64,000 nucleotides of DNA from Nymphaea colorata (Eukaryota; Streptophyta; Magnoliopsida; Nymphaeales; Nymphaeaceae): NCBI RefSeq assembly GCF_008831285.2, contig NC_045146.1, forward strand, positions 5,030,972 to 5,094,971, written 5' to 3'. Positions 37,548-50,765 of the stretch are shown here, piece after piece. Made by a program: the position numbers and the translations under genes. Every line of letters starts with the position of its first letter. Positions within the stretch are counted from its first letter, which is position 1. The notes below the pieces were generated by a model. That model searched no databases and was not told where the DNA came from. It saw only the letters and a program-made list of their open reading frames with translations.

Positions 37548-37800
37548 CACTACAAAAAACTGAGGAATGAACAACAGTCAGAAAATGTCGGTAAAACTTT
37601 ATCATGCATCGGTAAAGGTTTTTCGACGTCTCTCTCGATCGTTGGTGAAGAAAGTGTCGTAAAAACCAGCACTGACATTCCAGCGCTGCGCGTAGATGTA
37701 GACTGCATGCCGCGCAATAGACAACTAGACAAGTACTATTTCCATCTCCGTTTGAAAATGAGAACCCGCCCTAATCAGTCACCCTTAAGCATTGCATAAT
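37548..37800 (+). mobile_element. CACTA left terminus, solo (b)
   Basis: CACTACAAAAAACTGAGG starts at 37548, followed by gtcagaaaatgtcggtaaaac, catcggtaaagg and ttggtgaagaaagtgtcg. These parallel the subterminal words at 34797-34960. The two are copies of one family. No right end seen. Confidence 0.75.
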
Positions 37801-37834
37801 ATGGGCTCCTTTCATATAAACCAGCGGTATTTTA

Positions 37835-38210
37835 CATGCCGAAGCCAAGCTGGGCCAGCTTGAGGTCAACTCGAGTCTTAAAAGATGTTTCAAACTCGAG
37901 TCGAGCTGGACTTCTTAAACCTGACTCGTTCTATGAGAGAGCGCATGTAGCTCAAGCTTTGCTAAGCAATGCGTTAATAAATTTTTTTTGTTTTAGAAGG
38001 CAATGCCAGTTAAAGACCTTTTAAAAGAGCCAAAGAAGGAACCAGCCACAACAACACTGTCCTATATGTGATGATATTGTGAAAGACCTTTGAGGTATCC
38101 ATTTTTACCGAGTGTACCCGAGCCAAAGTGGAGAAATTTATTTTTTACTTGAACTCAGCTCATTTAACAAGTAGCTCTGCTTGATCTAAACCTTAATCAA
38201 CTGCTTGTGT
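37835..38210. mobile_element. MITE-like remnant rich in ctcgagtcgagc words
   Basis: The start (catgccgaagccaagctggg, then actcgagtc...cgagtcgagctgg) and end (gaactcagctcatttaac) resemble the ends of the better kept element at 46799-47212. The terminal repeats are too eroded to place exactly. Confidence 0.4.
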
Positions 38211-38462
38211 TATCATTGCTTACTTGCTCCCATACACGTCTTAAGCAAAAAAAAGGGGTTGGAAATTTCACAAATATAAGTTTCTAACTTTTTTTGTCAT
38301 TAATTACAGCAGAAGATAAGCCAATAGACCAAGTTTGCTTCTCCTCTGGCTGAGGCTCCCTCACCTGCCCCTTTCAGCCTTTCTCTACCATGCCCTTTCC
38401 TCTACCCTAACCCTTCCTTCATCAACCCATGCTAATACCACTTTAGTCCTTGGATGCTCATG

Positions 38463-38945
38463 TCCAAGGCAGAGCCAGAAATTTTCTATGAGTGAAACCA
38501 AATTATAATTTCAAAATTTTAATAGAGCTGAAATATATTTTTTCAAAATTTTTATATCGGATAAATGTAATTTTCTAAAATTTACATGTAAATCTTTTTT
38601 TTTATTTTGAGCAGGGGCGAGAGGTTGCGCAAGGTAAGGGGCATCGGCCGGCCCGACATCTAAAACTCGGCCCCAGGTCCAGCCCGATTATATTAAAAAA
38701 ATATTATAAAAGAATACATAAAAGTAATTAATGGTAATAAAATATTATAAGTATATATAAAAATTAATAAAAAATTAAAACAATCATTATTGGGCTCGAT
38801 CCAGGCTTATCGGGTCGGCCCGGGTCACGTTTTTCTAGACCTGGGCCCAGGCCCCTGTCGGGCCAGGTACCAGGTACTCGGCGGCAACCCGGCCCGGTGC
38901 CCAGGCTTAGTGCAAGGCCCCTGCTGGCCTCCCTTGGCTCTGCCC
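38463..38945 (-). mobile_element. MITE-like element (ggcagagccag termini) with an internal insertion
   Basis: The left end (ccaaggcagagccagaaatt) and right end (cccttggctctgccctac) are the inverted ends of the family seen at 48796-48990. Between about 38618 and 38915 it is interrupted by a GC-rich/AT-rich/GC-rich element, so two insertions are nested here. Confidence 0.6.
38618..38915. mobile_element. GC-AT-GC non-autonomous element, copy 1
   Basis: The GC-rich flanks contain cggccggcccgac and tcgggtcggcccgggtc...ctgggcccaggcccc around an AT-rich core of about 120 bp (38690-38790). The same architecture and words occur at 47378-47650. The frame 38764-38952 is a by-product of the GC-rich half. 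Confidence 0.55.
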
Positions 38946-39608
38946 TACTCATGTCACTTCAGTGGCTGACGTTGGTTCTCGCCCAATGCCCGTATTAGTG
39001 TTGGTCTAAGAAAAAATGAGGGGAGAGGGGATTTCTTCTTGTGTCTCCTCACCTACTGCATGTTGATCATGTAGCCCAGCTAGTAAGGTCATTTGAATGT
39101 TCTTTCACTGATTTTTCATGTTGATTCAATGGTGGAGACAATAAAAGTGAACCAGATGGCGAGCTTCCTTCAAGCGCCAAACTGAAGAAGAGGAAACCAA
39201 TTAACGTGGAAGTTGGCGGTGGAGGATGACTATATTGTTGATGAGAACCAAGATCTGATGGACGAATAATTTCTTGTAAGAACTCTCCATAATAGTTAAG
39301 ATGTTGTTAATGAAGAAGTGCATATTCTTGGCAATGTCTAGAAAGTTAGTTAAACCTTCATATACCACAATTTGATGGAAATTGTTTGGGTCCTTAATTT
39401 ATGTACGGTGAAGATTAAATTTGAAAAGAATCGAAATTTAGTTGTATTTTTAAGGGACTGAAATGGCCTCTTAATGGAAGAAAAATATGAGTTTCCTTAA
39501 ATGAGATTCTTGCCTCCTTTGAGGGGGTTTTCAGTCTCGTAAAAATACAAATAGGCTTTTATGTTTTCCAACTTAATCATCAGTGTATAATCTTCTTAAA
39601 AATCAATT
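38946..39608. other. Intergenic, no gene recognised
   Basis: No coding motif or repeat structure seen. Confidence 0.45.
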
Positions 39609-39624
39609 CCCCCCCCCCCCCAAC

Positions 39625-39656
<32 letters not shown>
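39609..39656. repeat. Compound (C)n(CA)n(TA)n microsatellite
   Basis: A C run, then about ten ca units, then about seven ta units. It ends at the edge of the plastid-derived block. Confidence 0.9.
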
Positions 39657-40075
39657 GCAACAGTAGTATTTATAACATTCGCGGGTGCAGCTAACTCCCC
39701 ATAAGGTAACTGTATGATTCTCTAAGGTAAAAGAGCACCTGACCAGTTAGAAACAAAAATAAATAGGAACAGAGTTCCAATAAAAGAAACCCAAGGACCA
39801 TGTTCTTCTTCTCCAATTTGAGTTTTGCTCATGTCTCGAATGAATTCAAGAACATATTCAAAAAAATTCTGACCGTCGGTCGGGATAGCTTATGGATTCC
39901 GAACAGCCATAGCGGCTGAACCTAATAAGATAGCAATTACGACCCAGGAAGTTATAAGTACTTGGGCATGCACTTGGAAACCCCCTATTTGCCAATAGAA
40001 ATGTTGGCCTACTTCCACACCGGATATCTCGTATAACCCCTTTAGTGTGTTGATGGAACATGGTAAAACATTCAT
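39657..40075 (-). pseudogene. atpI: atpI fragment (plastid ATP synthase CF0 subunit a, N-terminal part)
   Basis: ATG at 40075 begins [19 protein letters not shown], followed by [18 protein letters not shown], the first membrane-proximal segment of subunit a. After AVRNP there is a TAA near 39890 where the plastid gene has a Gln codon, then [15 protein letters not shown] further TAG replaces the Trp of the GALLPW motif near 39704. The fragment ends at NTTVA, roughly 140 codons into a protein of about 247. In plastids subunit a forms the proton half-channels of thylakoid ATP synthase. This nuclear copy is dead. Confidence 0.95.
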
Positions 40076-40300
40076 ATTACCCTTTGACAAAAATGGAACT
40101 TAAGAAGGAATTATTTTGATTCAACCATTTATACTAATTTATCTTAACCATATATTTCAGATATTAATTAATGAATTAATCACGTAATATATCCCCGGCA
40201 ATGAAAATTTCTTTTTTCACATTCAGGAATAGTAAGAATAACTGATTCAATGAATCTCTGGGTTTCCGGAAGCAAAGTAATTAACTTATCTTATTATTAA

Positions 40301-41011
40301 TCAACAACTTCTTCTACAGCTAGAACGTCCATGACAAATAGATGATACTAATTTGTTAAGAATCAATTGGATTGAAGCTATAGCGTCATCGTTGGCTGGA
40401 ATTGGAATATCTGTGAGATCTGGATCACAATTTGTATCGATTAAACAAATAGTTGGAATACCCAAAGTGACACATTCTCGAAGGGTTGTATATTCTTCTT
40501 GCTGATCAATGATGATTACAATATTGGGTAACCCTGTCATATATTTGAAACCGCCCAGATATGTTTGAAAGTGAGATAATTGTCTCTTTAATATTGCTGC
40601 ATCCCGTTTCGGGAGACGACTGAGTTGCCCCATCTCGTCTCTCACTCTCAAGTCCTTGAACTTCTGAAGCCTCATTTTCGTAGTGGACCAATTCATTGAT
40701 ATACCACCGAGCTATTTTTTATTGACATAATGACACCGAGCCCTTATTGCAGCTGATGCTACCGAATCAGCTGCCTTATCTTTCGTACCAACTATTAGGA
40801 AGTGTTTTCCTCCACTTGCTGTGTCAAAAACTAAATCACAGGCTTCTGATAAAAAACGAGCAGTTCTCGTAAGATTTGTAATATGAATACCTTTACGCTT
40901 TGTAGAGATGTAAGGTGTCATTATAGGATTCCATTTTCTAGTACCATGACCAAAATGAACCCCCGCTTCCATCATCTCTTCCAAATTGATGTTCCAATAT
41001 CTTCTTGTCAT
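40301..41011 (-). pseudogene. rps2: rps2 pseudogene (plastid ribosomal protein S2), full length
   Basis: ATG at 41011 starts [20 protein letters not shown], then GHGTRKWNP and [14 protein letters not shown], the normal S2 N terminus. The frame is kept for about 236 codons to a stop at 40301-40303, the usual length. One in-frame TAG near 40709-40711 replaces the Trp after VNKK. The second half has [34 protein letters not shown] and [15 protein letters not shown]. Several replacements differ from the conserved plastid protein, in keeping with age. S2 belongs to the small plastid ribosomal subunit. The two open pieces seen separately are one broken gene. Confidence 0.95.
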
Positions 41012-41199
41012 TTATCCCCACACTTCCTCTAAAAAAAGAGACGAGTTACCTTGGAATAAATAATTGTTCCAATGGATCCTTCTGCCGCGGGTTAACCGTT
41101 GATGCACGGTCCAAGCTTCATTATGAATTCCTTTACCCTTGGTTTCGATATTCTCTTTATTAACAAATGACCATTATATTAGCTTAGCTAATAATGAAT

Positions 41200-42174
<975 letters not shown>

Positions 42175-42259
<85 letters not shown>
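42175..42259. repeat. (TA)n microsatellite, about 85 bp
   Basis: An uninterrupted at run directly at the right edge of the plastid block. Confidence 0.95.
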
Positions 42260-42261
<2 letters not shown>

Positions 42262-44304
42262 CCTTGCGATCAAGGTAATTGATCACTTAACCAACTCGCC
42301 CATAAGTCCCTGAAATGTGCTCACAATCTTCACTATGAAAATAAATTCAAAATGAAGTATTACATCTGTTATCCAAACGATAGCACATAACACAAGCAAT
42401 ATGTCCCTAAATCGACTTAGAAAATAGTAATAGACAAAGAGTCTAGACAATTTAGCGTGTGCTAGACAAAGAAAGACACACTATATGGCCTAGTCATGCC
42501 ACATGGTAAACAATACTTCTAACATACTACATGGAAGCTAGGTAAGAGATATTAAGATATTTATTTATTGAATTCTACATGGGGAATGGATGCAAAAAGC
42601 ACTTCATATAAATTAATTGGAGATGCACTTTCGCAGCTGACATGAAATAGATTCAAGCATATGCAATTTGACATCTTCTTGTTATAACATTTAGTGGCAC
42701 TTCAAATAGTACCACTGCCCTTAAAATCTTTAATTTTGAAAACATGAAGCCTAACTTTGATTTTACTATCCACAAAGATTTAATAAACCTCTATCATTTG
42801 ACAAAAACGTGCTCCTTAAGAATGGTATCACAAGGTAGAACACTAGCTCTAATGTTCCATGAAAATCTGCTGTAACGGGCATATTATAAAGCACTCATGT
42901 AAAGTGTTGCAGCTGCCAAATGGCTCGTAAACTCATTATTTCACTCTCTCATGGAACTGAATGAAGACGAAATTATTTTTGTTCTCCCAATGGGAGCGAA
43001 CCTATGGGGCATCTATGTGGTTCATATGGACGGACCTGGGTCCAGCTACCGACAAAAGGTTGTTCGCAGGCCCATTTAGACAAGTGCCTGCAGTAGCCCA
43101 TTTCAGGAATTTTTTTCTTTTAAGTGGGTAGCTAGGATTTGTATCTGGATCCATTAGAGCTAGTAATCCATTTGAAATAAGCTGGGTTGCTTTTGTGTGA
43201 AGTGTAGCAAGTCTATTTTAGAGAGGAGTTGGTGTAATGGATAGAGTGGGAATTGGTAAGTAGTCAGTAGTATATGTTTTAAATTATCGGGGCATGAACT
43301 TTTTATACCGCAAGTTGAAGTATAATGGGGTGTCACCAAAAGCAGCCTTAGTATCTATGGAGGATGAGGAAATGGTGGAGGCTTACGCTCTCGTCTTGAA
43401 GGGTAGAATGAAATAATTCTTAATCACCCCAAGAAAGGTAGCACGCCCTGGCTCATCTGGTGAGAGAGAAAGCAGTTTAGCCATGTAGTCGGGTACTGAG
43501 ATGAACCAAATCTATCCAACATGTTACTCGCACGTTCGGACACCTCAAGTAAGACGCAGCATCTTCTAATTGGCCCTTGTTCTGCATTTGGTTACCAGGT
43601 CAAAAGCTACATGTGGAGGTTTGGGCCCTTAGAATTGAAAAATGTATTCCAGTTACCTAACTATCTAAATCTAAATCCATTGAGAATCTAAATTCGATTT
43701 GATATTTTAATTGGATCATGTTAATTTTTTTTTTACTGATTTTTTTTTTTTTTTAGTCTGTGGAATCTCCGATCCAAACCGGAATTTTTCTCTACATACG
43801 TCAACATGTGGCTCGTTCTCAGGTTTATCGAAGCGCGAGTCAAGTTTGAAAACGTTAACCACCGGCTCTTAATTTGTTGGACCGAACAAAGGTTTTGTTT
43901 GATTTGGATCTCGCAATAGTGAAGGAGATTAAAAGAGGGGCATCACGCACACGCCACCCATCAGGAGCGTCCCGTGAGCAGCTTTTATGCCAAACCGATG
44001 GAGAAACCAACCCGTGGGTCCCACTTCTTCTTCTCATGAAACCCCCACCTTCTCCAGCTTTGTCCCTAGCAAGAGACTAATCTCCTATGCAGGTCATGTA
44101 ATATGTGGATGAAAACCAGTTCTTATAAAACTAGGTTTCTTAAAAATCAAAAAACTAGTTTGCATTGATATTTAAACATCCCCAAAATGGAGATTGGGAG
44201 GCAAAACATCTGTTTTGCTTTTGAAACACAGTTTTGGGGATGCTGGGCATTGGGCCGAGTTGGGCCAACCAAAAGCTCAACAAAGTTTGGCTCGGTATCG
44301 AGCT
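42260..44304. other. Intergenic, no gene recognised
   Basis: Short frames only. T-rich tracts lie at 43726-43756. Nothing with recognisable motifs. Confidence 0.45.
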
Positions 44305-44474
44305 GGTACGAAGCCATTGTTGGGGACCCAAGCCCGGCCCACTTAGTTATCAAGTTGGTTCTAACCATCAAAGTTATACATGTTGGGTTGGTACGAAGCC
44401 ATTGTTGGGGACCGAAGCCCGGCCCACTTAGTTATCAAGTTGGTTTCGACCATCAAAGTTATACATGTTGGGTA
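44305..44474. repeat. 85-bp tandem duplication
   Basis: ggtacgaagccattgttggg starts at 44305 and 44390. The two 85-bp units differ at only a few bases (gaccc/gaccg, ttctaacc/ttcgacc), so the duplication looks recent. The overlapping frames here are by-products. Confidence 0.95.
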
Positions 44475-46798
44475 CTCGGTTTGATATCCATCCATATTTG
44501 AAACCTTTAAAATTTCATATTTTAATATCTTAAAAACCCTTACCGAACTCAGAGCTTCTAAGAATGTTTTTTCTAAGGGTGCTATTAGTGACCCATGAAA
44601 GGTATCTAAGGGAGTCATATGAGATGCACCAAATATTTTTAAGGAAGTCGATTGCTTGTGTATATGCCAATGAATATATATATAGGGCTAATTAAAAAAA
44701 TGTGGAGAGTGACTTTTAAGTATGTGTGTGTGGAGGGGGGGGGTCGAGTTGGGCCCCCAATATCTAACTTGAGCCAGTCCAGCCCGGCGAATTTTTTTAA
44801 TCGGGGCAGCTCAAGAGTTAAAAAATAAGCCCAAACCCAACCTATCATGGGCCGAGTACCCCATTACCCATTGGGTACCGGGGCCGTTGCCCACCCTTGC
44901 GAACACACCCTTATTTTTGTGTGAAAAATAAAAAATGGGAAAGTAGGTCCAAGGAGGTGGTGTTAATGACTTGCGTTAAGCAGACAGATGTTAAATTTTA
45001 CGGGCACCCTTTTTTTGGAACAATATTAAGTGTCCTAGGTCCTCGATGCAAATGTATGTGAGCTAGGGTTCTTTCTTTTCAAGACATTATTGGGAATGTG
45101 GGTATGAGTAAGGGAGCAAGTATGTAATCAATCTATCCTGATTTTGGTGCAGATACATGAAATACTGAAACTTTTTTTACCAAATGGCCCATAAATCTCA
45201 TGTTTTGTATCTTTGGTTTTGTGTTTTTAGAAACATGCCAAACCAAGGGAGCATGACAGCATATATTATATATAGTTCCATGGAACGTCTTAGTGAGGTA
45301 GTAGTAAGTATGGATATCCTTTGTTTGAGATTCTTCGTTTGATAAAAATCACGACACAGTCTCTGAAACGCGAACGGCACAAAATTCCACCTACCATTCA
45401 ACCCCAAGCAATTTTATTTAATATATTCCAATCAGAAACCAACTGGAAAGATGCCCCATGTGACTATTGTTTACAGCGGCTAATTACAGCTAGGGTACAA
45501 GTAACTAGCTTTCAATTAATAATAATAATGTTAAACTTCACGTCACGAATTATGGTTTGAAACATGTTGTCTTGCATGACAAAACTTTTAGTAATAAGAA
45601 TAATAATAAAGAAAAACTTGATTTAGAAGTAAAAATTAGTCTTACCTGGAAACCCTAGCATGAGACAGGTTTGTCAGGCAAAAGCCCACTTTCAATGTCA
45701 TCCAAACGGTGTTTCGAAGCAAACCAAGCTGTCAGCCAAACGGCCCGTTAAAATTTTCCGTTGCGAGTCAAGTGGCGTACAGATCTAGATGCCTTTTCTT
45801 CGGTATTTACTATTCCCCACGCCGCTCGGAAAGCATTTATTGGAAAAATCTTGGAGTAACCGTCAGGAAACATGCTTCTCCTCGGCCAATTTTGTACTTT
45901 TTCTTTTTTGCTACTTTACCTAACCTCTCTCTCGTTGGAGTATGATTTACCTAACGGATCTAAACCCAACTTGTTTCTACCGGCAAGTGACTTCAAAGTG
46001 CAGTGGCATATATATATATATATATATATATGTTGTAAATATATATTTATATATTAAACTGACATATTTTAAATATTTTTTATTACAATGAAGTGGGAGA
46101 CACAAGCACAGACGCCAGATCAGCCAAAGCCGGCCATGACCAGCTCTAACGAGATGAGAGCCCCACCCTCTCGAACCCGCCGTGGTCGACTGACTTCACT
46201 CCTTCCTTGAAGTCAAAGCGAGTTGCAGAACAGATTGTGGCGCATCCAATGTTAAGGTTTAAATTATTTTATAAAATAAAAAAAAAATGAAAAACGACAA
46301 CATTGAGGATAAAAGAAAAAGGGTACCAGAATGTGATTGGTTTCCTAATATTAGATTCCTTGGACAAGGGCGAAATACCCGCATGGATACAATAAAAATC
46401 TTTAAATAAATGTAAACATCCAAACTCCCCAATGATAGATGACAACTTTTCTTTCTTCCTTTCTTTCTTTTTTTTTCATTTTAATTGCAAGCGATTGATA
46501 GGATCAAGTACTCCCATTCTCGATCCCCCATGAGGATATTGACCAACCGCTCCCAGCACTCCCGAGGATCAAGGACCAGTTAAAAGGAAAAACTCATATT
46601 ATTATTCATCTTATTCCCCAGCATGTGTCTTAGACTGTTTGGTAACAGTTGTGATTGTTTCAAATTTTTTAATCAGATTTATAAAATAATAGTAAAACAT
46701 CTAACACTTTATTTATTTGGTTGAAAGGAAAAGAAGAAAAAGAAATAGAAATAGAAAACCTTTCTTTCCTTTGGATGGCTAGATGAGGGTCCAGATAA
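44475..46798. other. Intergenic with one GC-rich repeat fragment
   Basis: 44740-44890 contains gggtcgagttgggccccc and gggccgagtaccccattacc, like ends of GC-rich non-autonomous repeats. A (TA)n run lies at 46009-46031. No gene recognised. Confidence 0.4.
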
Positions 46799-47212
46799 GG
46801 ATGTACATGAGCCAAGTTGCTCGAGCCAAGCTGGCAAAATTGACCTCTCAGCTTGAGTCTCAAAACTCACAGCTCAAGTTGAGCTCCAGTTCACTAACTT
46901 GAGCTCGGCTCAAACTTGGCCGCAGTAAACTGAGCCAAATTTCAGTTCGAGTTTAGCCAGGCCATTTACTCAAAAATATCTTTATTTGAAAGTGAAAACA
47001 GGGGACTCCAACTTTGTGCCAGTCATAAGGTGTGCCTAACATCCTTTTTTTTCATAATTACCGTGAGTATAACCATGTGCTCAAACGAGTTTAATCAAGC
47101 CAAGCTTTACTTATCTCGACCTCAACTCATTTGTTGGAGCGAGTGAACTCGAGCCGGGCTTAGTCAAACATGACCAAGTTTAACCGGAGTTGGTTTGACT
47201 CATTAAACATCC
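46799..47212. mobile_element. MITE-like element with terminal inverted repeats
   Basis: The left end GGATGTACATGAGCCAAG and the reverse complement of the right end, GGATGTTTAATGAGTCAAAC, agree over about 18 bases with a few mismatches. The interior is rich in gctcgag / ctcgagcc words. No coding capacity and no clear target duplication. hAT-type ancestry is possible but not shown. Confidence 0.55.
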
Positions 47213-47377
47213 CAAGGTTCAGATCTATAAAAAGCCCTGTTGGTGTTGAGATTGACCACTAAAATTATTTTAGTGGTCGACTCTTACAACCTTCCCATAT
47301 GGTTATGGTGGCCTTATTTTTACTTTTTTTGGAAAAGTTATTTTTTTTTTTTACTTTTCATATTTGTCCATGTAGTA

Positions 47378-47650
47378 AGGGTCGGCCCGGGCCCGAAAAC
47401 CTGGGCCTAAGCTCGACCCGATTAATTTTAAAAATATTTTTTAATATAAAATAATATATAATTATAATTACTTATTACTAATATAAATATTATATAAAAA
47501 TTAATAAATAAATTATCAGACTAGATTCGGGCTTCTCGGGCTCACACGGGCCGGCCCGATAACGAGTCAGGCCGGCCTAGGTACCTTTTTTCTGGGCGGC
47601 GTCGGCTCGGCTCGGGTACATGATACTCAGCGGCTGCCCAGCCTAGCCTC
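47378..47650. mobile_element. GC-AT-GC non-autonomous element, copy 2
   Basis: gggtcggcccgggcccg and ctgggcctaagctcgacccg flank an AT-rich core (47425-47520), followed by cgggccggcccgataacg. It matches the element nested at 38618-38915 in words and layout. Confidence 0.55.
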
Positions 47651-48261
47651 GTTGGAGGAGGCGTTTGCCTTTCTAACAATAAGGTTATTTTTGTCATTTG
47701 GGTACCAAGCATTGAGTTTAATGTTGAAAACTGCCACGGATTTTTGACATTTGGGCACCCAAGCAAGCATTGAGTTTTAATGTTGAAGCCTCGAGCAATA
47801 AATCTGCCCTCACCAGACATATGGGCTCCCCCACTGGACTGACATTAATGCCCCACAGTAAGTTGTGTGTGCTGTTAGCTGCACGCGCTTAAGGAAAAAA
47901 AAAGACGACATTTTGGTAATTATTGAAAAAAGAATGTCTTTTTCAATCATTTTACTTTTTTTGTTTCTTTTTTTGTCCTCAACAAAATTTATTTTTCCAA
48001 TAACCGGAGGCATGTTCCTTCGATTTGAGTCGGCCTTCTTCATTTTTGGATTACATATCCAGGTTTACAATAACCCAAGTTGTTGGTGCTGCCTACTCGA
48101 CTTAAATCAGCCGATCTCTTGCCCTAACGCCACTCATTACTGGTGAAGATGTCGCCAAGAACATGAAGTGTTCCACAGGAAAGTTTCTTGTTTATGTACT
48201 TCACCTCTCTTTCTGGAACGCCTACTGCAACAACTTGATCAGTACAAGTGGTAAGATCAGA
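47651..48261. other. Intergenic, no gene recognised
   Basis: Two partly repeated phrases (catttgggtacc...agcattgagtttaatgttg at 47694-47726, and catttgggcaccc...gcattgagttttaatgttga at 47749-47786) show a local duplication of about 55 bp. No coding evidence. Confidence 0.4.
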
Positions 48262-48450
48262 GCCAGCCAGCGGCGGAGCTATAGCTGGCATGGGCAATTG
48301 CCCACATTAACCCACAAAATTTACTTTATTTATATAGTGAAAATGTTATTAATTTTCAAATTTTTTTTTTTACATATGAATGCCCCTTCAATTTTGAAAT
48401 TTAAATTTAGAGGGCCCCTCATATATAAATTTCTGTCTCCGCCACTAACC
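48262..48450. mobile_element. MITE-like element (ggcggagc termini), copy A
   Basis: It starts cagcggcggagctatagc and ends tctgtctccgccactaac, inverted with respect to each other, around a T-rich core with gggcaattgcccac near one end. Confidence 0.5.
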
Positions 48451-48795
48451 CCAGCCATGATCTAATCTACTCCGTCCCTCCATCCCTATAATTAACATGC
48501 TCCTATTAAATGCTTTTTGAACACGCAGTTTGTTATCTCCTTATCAGCTGCTCTCATCTACCTGTTGTCTCTAGTACGCGATGGTGAAGCGCATAAACGG
48601 CATTATTGGTGCCCTTTAATGTGACAATGGATGTCCGTTCATGGAACCACGGTTTCTATTTTATAAATCAAATCGGTGCACTTCAATTAATTCCAATCAC
48701 AAGCTGCTATGGTATTCACGATCTTGCAACCTGATTTTAGAATTAGCAAAAAGGAAAACGATAATGCATTTTTCTTTTAAATAACATCAGTAGTG

Positions 48796-48990
48796 TCGAG
48801 GGACGGAGCCAAGGTAGGGTCCACATGGGCCCTGGCCCCACCTCAAAAAAATAAAAATTTACATGTAAATTTTTAAAAAATCAATTCTTCTATATAAAAA
48901 CTTTAAAAAATGATATTTCGGCTTTAGTTAAAACTTAAAAACTTTAATTCGACCCCCCTCACGAAAAATTTCTGACTCCGCCCCTAGTAG
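48796..48990. mobile_element. MITE-like element (ggacggagcc termini), copy B
   Basis: It starts gagggacggagccaagg and ends aaatttctgactccgcccct. An AT-rich core with aaatttacatgtaaattt is shared with 38560-38600. Same family as the interrupted element at 38463-38945, in the opposite orientation. Confidence 0.55.
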
Positions 48991-50363
48991 CGCCCTTGAA
49001 TTTTCTCTACTTTAATCCTATGCATGCAAATGAATATATATATCTCAAGTACGAGCCTCTTAGATGTTACATACCAGACCGCGAAGCTGATATCTTTTAC
49101 CGCGAAACATAAAATTTCCCAGTTTAATTATCCTGCACTGTATTGAATTTCTTTTGACCTTCAACAGCTTTTCTTTAAGAGAGAGGAAAGAGAAATCAGG
49201 AGGACTTGTCTTTAAGACATTCCTTGCTGGGTGGATGGGGCTCATGTTTGAGGAGGCATCATCAGTTGGGTGCAACTAACGGCATTTCAGCTACAGATGG
49301 GAAGAGAAACTTTTCTTGAAGGCCAATCTCCCAGCTAAGGGATGTAGCAGTTGCCGGTGATGCACGAAGTAAAAGTATGCAATTATTTTGCCTTGTCTAA
49401 GGTCTGCCTTGAGTTTTTTCAGCTTTAAATTGTCTAAAGCTCAAGAAAGGAGGTGGTGATACGGAACCTGAAGCCGTTGCTTTTCCAAGAACGCTTTTCA
49501 ATTGAATAATCACCCAGCAGAAGCCATTACTTTGCCGGACCCATATGCTTTCCTTTTAGTTTCTTTCCTTTGGGAGAAGGAAGCAACAAAAAAGGTGATC
49601 TAACTCAGATCTGAAATGAACTACAATATCTTTTAGTGTTTCACAAGGTAGCATGATGTTCTCTCTCTCCTTCCTCTCTCTCTCTCTCTCTCTCTCCCTC
49701 CCTCTCTCTCTCTCTCTAGCCCTTCTTTAACTATCTTGTTCCCATAAGTAACCACCTTTAAATGGGTTTCTCAGTACCACTTTGTATGAACTAGAAACAT
49801 GAGCACGTGAGGCTTCAATTGAGGGATGTCTTTAATTAATAAGGAGTTGTACTTGAAAGTTTTACCTTTCTTAATTGAATCCAATGGATCTTTTTTTAGT
49901 TATGTATGCATACCCAGATTTGTACTTTGACTAATACAAGAAGCTAATCCAGCACTTTCTGGTACATTAATAGCTTGCATTTTTCTTCCAATTGTCTGTA
50001 TCGGACCCTTTAATAGCTTGTATTCTCATCGAATTGTCCATACCCAGCCAAATCCAACTGGACCAGATCAAAGTATATCCAATTCAATGGCGCTCTATGT
50101 TTCGTAGGAATATAGCAGTTTTGGCATCCATTAATGACACCAAAGGACTTCATACTAAGCTTATAACATTTGTCACTTGTAAGGAAGCTTAACTGTTGCC
50201 TTAGTAAGAACCCATGAACTGAGTTTTCTCCTCGAAAATTTGGCTGTTACTATGCAACATGAGATGCTTTTCTAGGAGTGAATGCAGAAAGATGTTGAGA
50301 GTGGCCAATGATCATAGATAAGAGCACCAGTAGTACAAGTGATCCTGTGAGTAACAAGAAGAC
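48991..50363. other. Intergenic, no gene recognised
   Basis: It contains a (CT)n tract at 49671-49720. The frames are short and without motifs. Confidence 0.45.
49671..49720. repeat. (CT)n microsatellite
   Basis: An interrupted ctctct run of about 50 bp. Confidence 0.9.
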
Positions 50364-50765
50364 CCTTAATTTCATTGTTGGTGCTTGTACTTCATCAAAC
50401 AAAAAGGGACAATTAGTGCCGAATAAGTTGGGTGTACCACCTTAGTGCATACAACAAATATGCACCAAAGGTGTTTTGGGACATTTTTGCCATTCTTGAC
50501 AAAGAAATGGACATTTTAGTAATTTCTTTTCTACCTTCCATTGTTTTCTCCTTATAGAGGAGTTTACTTGCTATAGTGCTGATTAATTTCACTGCTGGTG
50601 CCTATACTTCGTCAAACAAAAAGGGACAACAAGTGTCGAATGAGTTGCATGTATCACCCTAGTGCACACAACAAATATGCACCAATAGAGTTTTGGGACA
50701 TTTTCACCATTCTTGACAAAGAAATTGACATTTTAATAATTTCTTTGCTACCTTCCATTGTTAAA
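50364..50765. repeat. 216-bp tandem duplication, two diverged units
   Basis: taatttcattgttggtgc (50368) and taatttcactgctggtgc (50584) begin two matching units, each with aaacaaaaagggaca, caacaaatatgcacca and taccttccattgtt. The units have no LTR-like ends and do not flank the gypsy pol as a pair, so I do not call them LTRs. Confidence 0.85.

Noticed and set aside
38764-38952. Arg/Gly/Pro-rich minus-strand ORF
   Set aside because: Produced by the GC-rich half of a non-autonomous element.
50364-50765. 216-bp repeats as LTRs of the gypsy element
   Set aside because: The units are adjacent, both lie on one side of pol, and have no TG...CA ends.
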